This document shows positions 57,993 to 64,000 of a stretch of 64,000 nt of DNA, piece after piece. The stretch is from Streptacidiphilus jeojiense (GTDB lineage: Bacteria > Actinomycetota > Actinomycetes > Streptomycetales > Streptomycetaceae): the NCBI RefSeq assembly GCF_000719095.1, contig NZ_JOEH01000011.1, positions 62,001-126,000 of the forward strand. Reading direction: 5' to 3'. The translations under genes were made by a program, and so were the position numbers. The notes beneath the pieces were generated by a model. The model searched no databases. It saw only the letters and a list, made by a program, of their open reading frames with translations, and had not been told where the DNA came from. Every line of letters starts with the position of its first letter. The stretch's first letter is position 1.

Positions 57993-58460
57993 ATGCACGC
58001 ACAGATCGAGCCCGCCCGGGTCACCGACATCCTGCAGGTCCTCGCCGACCACCCCCGCTACTGGGGCGAGCGCGACCTGCGCCCGCTCCACCAGCTGGCG
58101 CTGGTGCAGGAGTTCGGCTCGACCTGCCTGGTCGCCCGCGCCGAGGACGGGATCCGGGGCTACCTGATCGGCTTCGTCACCCCGGCCGGCGTCGGCTACG
58201 TGCACCTGATCGCCACCCGCGACGACACCCGGGGCAGCGGGCTGGGACGGAGCCTGTACGCCGCGTTCGCCGACGCCGCGCAGCGCCAGGGCGCCGACCG
58301 GCTGAAGGCCATCACCTCGGTCGCCAACACCGGCTCAATCGCCTTCCACCGCACGCTCGGCTTCGACGCACGCATCGAGGACGACTACAACGGCCCTGGC
58401 CGGACCATGGTCGTCTTCACCCGAGCACTGCCGTTCGAGGGGCCCCTCGGGAACTGCTAA
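57993..58460 (+). CDS. GNAT-family N-acetyltransferase
   Basis: A 155-residue acetyltransferase (158 if it starts at 57984). The acetyl-CoA loop is LIATRDDTRGSGLGRSLYAAFADAAQR, followed by ITSVANTGSIAFHRTLGF. Purines AGGATGG before the second ATG favour it. Acts in the cytoplasm on an amine; substrate unknown. It stands between tetR and a small hypothetical gene. Confidence 0.88.
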   Translation: MHAQIEPARVTDILQVLADHPRYWGERDLRPLHQLALVQEFGSTCLVARAEDGIRGYLIGFVTPAGVGYVHLIATRDDTRGSGLGRSLYAAFADAAQRQGADRLKAITSVANTGSIAFHRTLGFDARIEDDYNGPGRTMVVFTRALPFEGPLGNC

Positions 58461-58520
58461 TCTCTGCGCACCCCACCGTGACGTGCACGGTGCGACAACA
58501 CCATAGAGAGACGGGGAACC

Positions 58521-59006
58521 ATGGCGATTCGCCGGGCCAAGATGAAGGCTCAGGTCATCGAGAAGCTCTCCCAGGCCGCCCCGCCCGGAGAGACCTTCAT
58601 CGCCTGCGTGCACACCGAGACGGGGCCAAGTCCCTGGCTCAACGCCATATTCGACGAGATTCCACTGGTCGGCGTGATCGTCGCATTCACGCGCAAGTTC
58701 TACTTCCTGACGCTGACCAACACCTCGATCGTGGTCAACTCGGCCAGCCGTTGGACCAACCGTCCCGGCGACGTCGTCGCGGTGTTCCCGCGGGCCGCCT
58801 TCCCGGTCAGCCGGATCAAGCGCGCTTCGGTCTGGAGCTCCCTGTACGTGGAGCTGACCCAGGGCTCCAAGCCCACCCGGCTCAACGTGCACCGCTACTG
58901 GCGCGCCGAGCTGGACCAGCTGATCGCTGCGTTCCCGCAGGCGACCGTCTTCGACGGCAGCGTTCCCGGCCAGGCCACCGGCCAGGACGCCGCCAAGACC
59001 GTCTGA
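58521..59006 (+). CDS. Hypothetical protein with PH-like fold
   Basis: A 161-residue soluble protein (MAIRRAKMKAQVIEKLSQAAPPGETFIACVHTETGPSPWL). Central FYFLTLTNTSIVVNSASRW and FPVSRIKRASVWSSLYVEL look like strands of a bacterial PH domain. No membrane segment or catalytic motif is certain. A GGGGAA ribosome site precedes the ATG. Function unknown; terminator follows. Confidence 0.7.
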   Translation: MAIRRAKMKAQVIEKLSQAAPPGETFIACVHTETGPSPWLNAIFDEIPLVGVIVAFTRKFYFLTLTNTSIVVNSASRWTNRPGDVVAVFPRAAFPVSRIKRASVWSSLYVELTQGSKPTRLNVHRYWRAELDQLIAAFPQATVFDGSVPGQATGQDAAKTV

Positions 59007-59047
59007 CTGTCTGACACCGAGCGCGTGACGGCACCCGCCTGACGGCA

Positions 59048-59088
59048 CCGAGGGCCCCGGAGACCGCAACTGCGGCCGGGGCCCTCGG
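59048..59088. terminator. Bidirectional terminator hairpin
   Basis: Perfect 13-bp stem (CCGAGGGCCCCGG with CCGGGGCCCTCGG), 15-base loop, between convergent genes. Confidence 0.75.
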
Positions 59089-59099
59089 GCCTGTGCCGC

Positions 59100-60023
59100 T
59101 CACTGCGCCAACTGCCCCAGGAGTTCCCAGGTCCGGCGGCGCTCCGCAGCGCCTGCGATCTCCGTCCCGGAGAACACCACCTCCGTCGCACCGGCGTCCC
59201 GGTAGCGCCGCACCTCGGCGGCCACGCTCTTCTCGTCGCCGATGACCGCGACGTCGGCGGCCCGTTCGGCGCCGGAGAGCTCGATGACCCGTGCGTAGGA
59301 CGGGATCCGCTCGTAGAACCCGAGCCGTTCGGCGAACGTCTCGCGCACCGCGTCGGCGTCGTCGGTCACCACGCCGGACACCAGCGCCACGATCCGGGGC
59401 GCCGGACGCCCTGCCGCCTCCGCCGCCTTGGTGACGGCCGGCACGATGTGCTCCGCCAGGGCCCGGGGTCCCGCCAGGTAGGGCAGGATCCCGTCCGCCA
59501 ACTCACCGCTGGCCCGCAGTGCCTGCGGCCCCATGGCGGCGACCAGCAGCGGAACACCGCCTTCGGCGCCCGGCACCCGGGCCGGCAGCGGCGTGGTCGC
59601 GGTGAGCAGCTCACCGTGGAAGTCGGCGCTGCCCGTCTCGATCAACTGCCGCAGTGCGACCAGGAATTCACGGAGCCTTGCGATCGGGCGCTGGTAGGGG
59701 ATGCCGAAGGCGGCCTCGGTCAGGGCTTTGGTACCGAGCGCCAGTCCGAGGTGGTAGCGGCCGTGCGTGGCCGCCTGGGCGGTCTGGGCCTGGCTGGACA
59801 CCAGCAGCGGGTGGCGTCCGAAGACCGGGATCGCGGACGTGCCCACCTGCAGGCCCGGCACCGCACGGCCGACGAGCGCCGCGAGTTGGGGCGAGTCCGC
59901 GCCGAAGGTCTGCCCGAACCAGGCGGACCGCAGTCCCGCGGCCACGGCCTCCTCGGCCAGCCGCACGGTGGCGTCGATCTGGTTGGCCGCGTCCGGCGCG
60001 GCGAGTGCTACTCCCACTGTCAT
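59100..60023 (-). CDS. LLM-class F420-dependent oxidoreductase
   Basis: A 307-residue luciferase-like TIM-barrel protein, probably using F420H2 or FMN. VGVALAAPDAANQIDATVRLAEEAVAAGLRSAWFGQTFGADS, GLALGTK, and the insert VPLLVAAMGPQALRASGELADGILPYL are family marks. The ATG chosen begins the first strand; an upstream in-frame start would extend into the intergenic region. It is divergent from an MFS transporter, with the CIRCE-like palindrome 100 bp upstream of this gene. Substrate unknown. Confidence 0.9.
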   Translation of the reverse strand: MTVGVALAAPDAANQIDATVRLAEEAVAAGLRSAWFGQTFGADSPQLAALVGRAVPGLQVGTSAIPVFGRHPLLVSSQAQTAQAATHGRYHLGLALGTKALTEAAFGIPYQRPIARLREFLVALRQLIETGSADFHGELLTATTPLPARVPGAEGGVPLLVAAMGPQALRASGELADGILPYLAGPRALAEHIVPAVTKAAEAAGRPAPRIVALVSGVVTDDADAVRETFAERLGFYERIPSYARVIELSGAERAADVAVIGDEKSVAAEVRRYRDAGATEVVFSGTEIAGAAERRRTWELLGQLAQ

Positions 60024-60122
60024 ACCGGCTCGAACTACCGGTGGCAGCCGGCACATTCCGCTCCTGCATGACAATCATGTGTCAGCCACCACCCTCTTGC
60101 CCGACGACGGGACGGACTGATA

Positions 60123-60165
60123 CCCATCGGTTGGCACTCTCGTATCGAGAGTGCCAACCGATGGG
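60123..60165. promoter_or_regulatory. CIRCE-like element inside a 43-bp perfect palindrome
   Basis: TTGGCACTC (60131-60139), nine bases, GAGTGCCAA (60149-60157), which fits HrcA's CIRCE (TTAGCACTC-N9-GAGTGCTAA) with one base changed per arm. Symmetry extends outward with CCCATCGG/CCGATGGG to give 20-bp arms and a TAT centre. It is 11 bp upstream of the MFS start. Confidence 0.65.
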
Positions 60166-60176
60166 GTGGGTGGTCC

Positions 60177-61427
60177 ATGTTCGGTGTCCTGCGGATCCGT
60201 GACTACCGCCTGCTGGCGACCGGTCAGCTGCTGTCCAGCCTCGGGGACTGGCTGCTGCTGGTCGCCGCACCCTTCTACGTCCTCCGGCTGACCGGATCGA
60301 CGCTGGCCACCGGCCTGTCGCTGGCCGCCGGGACGGTGCCGGCGCTGCTGCTCGGGCCGGTGGCCGGGGTGTTCGCGGACCGCTGGGACCGGCGGCGCAC
60401 CATGCTCACCGCCGACCTGCTGCGGGCCGCAGCGGTCGCGCTGATGCTCCTGGTCCACCGCCCCGACCAGGTCTGGCTGATCTACCTGGCCCTGCTCGGC
60501 GAGGCGAGCCTCAGTCAGTTCTTCACCCCCGCCCGCAAGGCCCTGCTCCCGGTCCTGGTCGGCCGAGGTCCACAGCTGGGCGCGGCGAACTCGCTGGCCG
60601 CGCTGGTCTCCGGCACCGTGCAACTGCTCGGCGGCCCGCTCGGGGGCGCCCTCTACGCCCTGGTCGGCTTCGCCCCGGTGGTGGCCTTCGACGCCGTGAG
60701 CTACCTGGCGTCAGCGGTCCTGATCACCGCGATCGGCCACCGCACCGCTGCCGCAGAACCCCGGCGCCGCTCCGGGACCGCGCTGCAGCGTTTCACCGGA
60801 GAGCTGCGGGCCGGTGCGGCCCGCGTCCGCTCGACCCCCGGGCTCCCGGTCCTGTTCACCGTGGCCGCTGTGTTCTTCCTCGGCAACGCGGCCCTGACCG
60901 CCCTGCTCGTGCCCTACATCGGCGCCGTCCTGCACGCCGCCGCCGGCACCCTGGGCTGGCTGTTCGCCGCCCTCGGGGTCGGCTACCTGGCCGGCGCCCC
61001 GCTCAGCAGGTCCGTCACCACCCGCTTCCCGCCCCGAACCGTCGTCATCGGCAGCCTGGCCGCCCTGGCCGCGGTGTTCGCCGCCACCTTCAACACCCAC
61101 GACACCGCCTGGGACCTGTTCCTGTTCACCCTGATCGGTCCCCCGGCCGTCTGCTTCCTGGTCACCGTCGACACCTCCATCGCCCGGCAGACCCCCGACC
61201 ACCTGCTCGGCCGGGTGAGCTCCGCCTACGGCATGGCGCAGGCAGCGGCCACCCTGGTCGGCATGCTCGCCGGATCCGTCCTCGGCCAGCAGATCGGCAT
61301 CGGCCCCACCATGGACCTGGCCGCCCTCACCGTCGCCGCCTCCGCCGCCGCAGCGCTGCTGATGCCCCGTCACATCGCGGCGGAAGCAGCCCCCACCGCC
61401 GACGAGACCTCGCTACCGGTCCGCTGA
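60177..61427 (+). CDS. MFS transporter
   Basis: A 416-residue major facilitator, about 12 helices. DRWDRRRTMLTADLLRAAAVALML after the second helix is the A-like motif; the enterobactin/macrolide-exporter-like layout (LGDWLLLVAAPFYVLRLTGS, FFTPARKALLPVLVG) is typical. GGGGTGGG gives a weak ribosome site. The CIRCE-like palindrome overlaps its promoter and it is divergent from the LLM oxidoreductase. Exporter by analogy; substrate unknown. Confidence 0.9.
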   Translation: MFGVLRIRDYRLLATGQLLSSLGDWLLLVAAPFYVLRLTGSTLATGLSLAAGTVPALLLGPVAGVFADRWDRRRTMLTADLLRAAAVALMLLVHRPDQVWLIYLALLGEASLSQFFTPARKALLPVLVGRGPQLGAANSLAALVSGTVQLLGGPLGGALYALVGFAPVVAFDAVSYLASAVLITAIGHRTAAAEPRRRSGTALQRFTGELRAGAARVRSTPGLPVLFTVAAVFFLGNAALTALLVPYIGAVLHAAAGTLGWLFAALGVGYLAGAPLSRSVTTRFPPRTVVIGSLAALAAVFAATFNTHDTAWDLFLFTLIGPPAVCFLVTVDTSIARQTPDHLLGRVSSAYGMAQAAATLVGMLAGSVLGQQIGIGPTMDLAALTVAASAAAALLMPRHIAAEAAPTADETSLPVR

Positions 61428-61447
61428 TCTCCCGTACCGGGCCTTCC

Positions 61448-61975
61448 TCATTCCCTCGGGGACTCGGCCCATTCCCACAGCTGCTCGAAGTCGGCGGGCA
61501 GCAGGCCGATTCGCGGGTTGATCGTCAGCAGCAGTGCCGGACCGGGGTGGACGTCGGCGACATACTCCCGGTCCGCGTCGGTCACCTCGTCGTCGACCCA
61601 GGCGAACGGCCGGCCGGCGGCCCAACGGACGACCTCATGGGTCTTGAAGTAGGTTCCGTCGTCCACGGCCGGACGTCGCACGTCCTGGAACGAGACGTGC
61701 TCCAGCACCGGCAGTCCCAACTGCGGGCCGATCCAGACGTTGGCCTCGGCCTGCCAGGTGGTGCACCACACGAGCTGGTACGGCAGCGCCGTCAACGCGG
61801 GCCCGTGCGCCGGGTTCAGCCACACCCGCAGGGGCTTGAGGCCCGGATCGTCCCAGCCGGTGGGACGCATCCGGTGCGTCCGGTAGCCCTTGGGGCGGCG
61901 CGTCGGCTTCGCGGCGTACGGATTGAGCGGTCCGTCCACATCGATCAGGAGCAGCGGCCGGGGCGCGTCAGCCAT
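61448..61975 (-). CDS. HAD-like protein (Swiss-Army-Knife RNA-repair-type HAD domain)
   Basis: A 175-residue protein. LLLIDVDGPLNPYA is the HAD motif I (Asp-x-Asp); VWCTTWQAEAN is motif II-like and FAWVDDEVTDADREYV is the motif IV Asp-Asp. It resembles the HAD family found in Swiss-Army-Knife RNA repair proteins and free-standing in streptomycetes. AAGGGAG precedes the ATG. Phosphatase-like action is likely; substrate unknown. Convergent with the MFS gene (20-bp gap). Confidence 0.8.
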   Translation of the reverse strand: MADAPRPLLLIDVDGPLNPYAAKPTRRPKGYRTHRMRPTGWDDPGLKPLRVWLNPAHGPALTALPYQLVWCTTWQAEANVWIGPQLGLPVLEHVSFQDVRRPAVDDGTYFKTHEVVRWAAGRPFAWVDDEVTDADREYVADVHPGPALLLTINPRIGLLPADFEQLWEWAESPRE

Positions 61976-62006
61976 GAAGGACTCCCTTGGTGCCGGTCGA
62001 CGGGGC

Positions 62007-62037
62007 TTGACTCTGACGTGCGGGTCAGAGGTTAGCG
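62007..62037 (+). promoter_or_regulatory. MerR-type promoter of the quinone reductase-like gene
   Basis: TTGACT (62007-62012), 19-base spacer, TTAGCG (62032-62037). The spacer contains the dyad CTCTGAC GTGCGG GTCAGAG (62011-62030). Predicted start near 62044, giving a leader of about 58 bases. The merR gene follows the target gene. Confidence 0.75.
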
Positions 62038-62101
62038 TCACTGCACCCGGCGGCGAACACCCACCGTCCCGCTGCCCCTCGTCCACCCGGAAGGGCCGAC
62101 C

Positions 62102-63127
62102 ATGAATGCCACGCTGCCCCGTACCGCCCGCGAGGTCCGTCTCGCCGCCGTCCCGAAGGGACTGCCCGCGCTGGAGCACTTCGCCGTCGTCACGGCGCCG
62201 CTTCCCGAGCCGACGGGCGGTCAGGTCCTGGTCCGGAACCGGTACTTCGTTGTCTTCCCCGGATTGCGGACCCTGATCGGCGGGGAGGTCGACGGCCTGC
62301 CGCTGCCGCAACTGCTCAGCGGCGACCCGCTGTTCGGGCCGGCCGTGGGCGAGGTGGTGGCCGCGCCGGCCGGTAGTCCGCTGCGCGTCGGTGACCAGGT
62401 CGCTCATATGTTCGGCTGGCGGGAGTACGCCCTGGTGAGCGACGGCGAGTGCACTCCTCTGGACGGCACGCTCCCCGATCCGGTCGCGTACCTCTCCCCG
62501 GGGTCGGCCGCCTACGGAGCGCTGACCCGCCTGGCCGAGGTCCGGCCCGGCGACACCGTCCTGGTCACCGGTGCGGCCGGGGCGGTGGGGTCGATGGCCG
62601 GTCAGATCGCCCGGCTGCTGGGCGCCGGACGGGTGATCGGCAGCACCGGCTCGCCGCGGAAGGCCGAGCGGCTGGTCTCCGAGCTCGGCTACGACGCGGT
62701 GGTGCTGCGCGGATCCGGGCCGGTCGCCGACCAGTTGGCGAAGGCGGCGCCCGAGGGCATCGACGTGCTGCTGGACACCGTCGGCGGCGAGCAGCTGACC
62801 GCGGCCGTCGGCGCGGCCCGCCAGGGCGCCCGGTTCGCCCTGGTCGGGGCCATGTCCGGGCAGATGTCGGCACAACGGGCCGGCGGCAGCGCTCCGGTGG
62901 AGATCGACAGCTACCGCCTCGTCGTCAGGGGCGTCTCGCTCCGCGGGTACAGCGGCGCGGACCACCCCGGTGTGGAGGCGGAGTGGCTCGGGCGCTTCGG
63001 CGGCTGGCTGCGGACCGGGGAGATCCGCTTCCCGCACGCACGGATCGCGGGCATCGATCGCGCACCGCTGGCATTGCAGGAGATGATCGAGGGCAGGCAC
63101 TTCGGGGCGGTCGTCGTGGAACTCTAG
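62102..63127 (+). CDS. MDR/zinc-free NADPH-dependent oxidoreductase (quinone reductase-like)
   Basis: A 341-residue medium-chain reductase without the zinc-binding cysteines, so of the quinone oxidoreductase or CurA-like type. The NADPH-binding loop is VTGAAGAVGSMAGQIARLLGAGRVIGSTGSPRKAERL. YLSPGSAAYGAL and GYSGADHPGVEAEW are further marks. It probably reduces an enone or quinone in the cytoplasm. MerR-type promoter upstream, and the MerR gene follows 27 bp downstream, so it is inducible by whatever MerR senses. Confidence 0.9.
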   Translation: MNATLPRTAREVRLAAVPKGLPALEHFAVVTAPLPEPTGGQVLVRNRYFVVFPGLRTLIGGEVDGLPLPQLLSGDPLFGPAVGEVVAAPAGSPLRVGDQVAHMFGWREYALVSDGECTPLDGTLPDPVAYLSPGSAAYGALTRLAEVRPGDTVLVTGAAGAVGSMAGQIARLLGAGRVIGSTGSPRKAERLVSELGYDAVVLRGSGPVADQLAKAAPEGIDVLLDTVGGEQLTAAVGAARQGARFALVGAMSGQMSAQRAGGSAPVEIDSYRLVVRGVSLRGYSGADHPGVEAEWLGRFGGWLRTGEIRFPHARIAGIDRAPLALQEMIEGRHFGAVVVEL

Positions 63128-63153
63128 CGGCGCGGTACGGGAGGCGGGGCCGG

Positions 63154-63531
63154 ATGCGGATCGGTGAGGCGGCAGCGGCGACCGGCACCACGCCCAGGGC
63201 GCTGCGCTTCTACGAGCAGCGCGGACTGCTGCCCCCGCCGCTGCGCACGGCCTCCGGCCAGCGCGAGTACGGGCCCGCCGAGATCGCCCGGGTCCGGGTG
63301 ATCCGCGAACTGCTGTCCCTGGGTCTCACCGTCGAGGACCTGCGCGCCTCCGCGGACCGCCTGCACCTGCTCGAACAGGACCCGCCGCCGCGCTGCGGCT
63401 CCGGCGAACCCGGCACCCCGGCCGCCGAGTTCGGCGTCGTCGGCCGCAGACTCGCCGCCCTCGACGCCGAGATCGGCCGACTTGCCGCCCTACGCGCGAA
63501 CCTCGCCCAACGTGCCTTCGGGGACGCCTGA
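63154..63531 (+). CDS. MerR-family transcriptional regulator
   Basis: A 125-residue protein: winged HTH (IGEAAAATGTTPRALRFYEQRGLLPPP) with family motif RFYEQ, then a helical dimer region (residues 65-120). It has one Cys in PPPRCGSGEP. GAGG before the ATG. Gene follows the quinone-reductase-like gene closely, so both are co-transcribed from the MerR-type promoter at 62007 that it most likely controls. Confidence 0.9.
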   Translation: MRIGEAAAATGTTPRALRFYEQRGLLPPPLRTASGQREYGPAEIARVRVIRELLSLGLTVEDLRASADRLHLLEQDPPPRCGSGEPGTPAAEFGVVGRRLAALDAEIGRLAALRANLAQRAFGDA

Positions 63532-63566
63532 CCCCGGCCGCTCAGCGACGGCGGGCGGTCGCCGGC

Positions 63567-64000
63567 TCACTGCCCCATCGCCGGTTCGAGCAGCGACAAC
63601 GTCCGCTTCTGCGCGTCCAGGCCGACGCGCACCCCGACCGGCATCGGCAGGTTGGGCCCGGCGTGCCCGATCTCGACGTTGCCCAGGACCGGGATGTCAC
63701 GGTCGCCCAGGACATCGAGGACGATCTCGGGCAGGGTCGGGGACGCGCCGGGTTCAATTCCGTTGATCTCGCGCGGAACGCCCACGACCATGCCGGAGAT
63801 CCGATCGAGGATGCCGCTGTGCCGCATCACCTGCAGGTAGCTCCACACGTACGAGGCCAGGCCGCCCATCTCCTCCCAGAACAGCACCGCGCCGTCGAAC
63901 CATTCCAGCGGAATCGCGAAGCGCGTCGCCTGCGCCAGGACGATGCGGTTGATCACCCCGCCGATCAGCCGGCCTTCGACCCGACCGGGCCGCCAGCACT
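63567..64000 (-). CDS. LD-carboxypeptidase (S66 family), C-terminal part (cut by window edge)
   Basis: The C-terminal 144 codons of a peptidase of the S66 family, which removes D-alanine from murein tetrapeptides or acts on related peptides. Seen: EGRLIGG at the edge, then WFDGAVLFWEEMGGLASYVWSYLQVMRHSGILDRISGMVVG with the catalytic-region Glu of 'LFWEE', and VLGNVEIGHAGPNLPMPVG with the His. Convergent with merR. The rest lies beyond the right edge, so completeness is unknown. Confidence 0.82.
   Translation of the reverse strand, partial: CWRPGRVEGRLIGGVINRIVLAQATRFAIPLEWFDGAVLFWEEMGGLASYVWSYLQVMRHSGILDRISGMVVGVPREINGIEPGASPTLPEIVLDVLGDRDIPVLGNVEIGHAGPNLPMPVGVRVGLDAQKRTLSLLEPAMGQ

Noticed and set aside
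61448-63100. Long reverse-strand open frame opposite the quinone reductase-like gene
   Set aside because: Only 61448-61975 shows HAD motifs and a ribosome site. The extension is antisense to a well-supported gene.
1-64000. tRNA, rRNA, insertion sequences, prophage or CRISPR
   Set aside because: No cloverleaf-like sequence, transposase motif, phage gene or regular spacer array was found on reading either strand.

Overview
High-GC DNA with dense bidirectional gene packing, GTG starts, ATGA overlaps, BKACE, CBU_0592 and DUF2975 families, an F420-type luciferase-like enzyme, kinase-WD40 proteins and a gylR-glpF-glpK-glpD cluster. This points to an actinobacterium of the Streptomycetaceae; the genus is not resolved. 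No rRNA, tRNA, CRISPR, insertion sequence or phage gene was seen. The window holds about 68 genes, roughly a quarter of them regulators, which suits an accessory or arm-like region rich in small regulator-plus-enzyme modules.

Layout. 1-5400: a TetR regulon (MFS transporter, aldehyde dehydrogenase, MpaB-type oxygenase, SDR, alpha/beta hydrolase) with two near-identical 20-bp operators. 5412-9392: an esterase behind a duplicated MerR-type promoter, two tandem P-loop kinases, MerR and a BKACE enzyme. 9547-14501: a membrane Ser/Thr kinase with STAND-like winged helix and WD40 propeller, then an ECF sigma with its membrane partner. 14609-18112: TlpA-like lipoprotein, divergent LysR/SDR pair, LCP ligase. 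18293-22220: a small-protein block, a DUF2975/HTH pair, MarR with a 47-bp palindromic promoter, NmrA reductase and hemerythrin. 22331-23314: two divergent paralogous small secreted proteins of unknown function. 23402-27695: TetR, a second ECF/membrane-partner pair, an SDR behind two tandem palindromes, an M20 amidohydrolase. 27751-31240: CaiB-like CoA-transferase, isochorismatase-like protein, TetR, COG4705 membrane protein. 31460-38901: NarL-type two-component system, AhpD-like protein, transglycosylase-like protein, a large secreted propeller/DUF3616 protein and an ECF41 (SigJ-like) sigma. 38931-46892: putative immunity protein, ABC exporter and the glycerol cluster. 47162-54326: sulfite-oxidase-like membrane protein, pyrrolidone-carboxylate peptidase, GyrI-like/isochorismatase pair, CGNR regulator facing an MBL-fold protein, OmpR-type two-component system. 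54522-56492: ferric-reductase-like flavocytochrome plus exported FMN-binding protein. 56539-64000: SDR/TetR pair, GNAT, LLM oxidoreductase facing an MFS transporter across a CIRCE-like element, HAD protein, MerR-controlled quinone reductase and a partial LD-carboxypeptidase.

The strongest system-level signals are regulatory: (i) a ~89-bp MerR operator/promoter duplicated in front of an esterase; (ii) identical -35/-10 spacing (TCACA-17-GTCGAA) in front of an ECF41 sigma gene and an AhpD-like gene 4.5 kb away; (iii) a CIRCE-like palindrome between an LLM oxidoreductase and an MFS transporter; (iv) matching GylR boxes in opposite orientation before gylR and glpF. The most plausible undescribed gene pair is the divergent secreted paralogs at 22331-23314. 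All calls were made by reading the sequence, without database searches.
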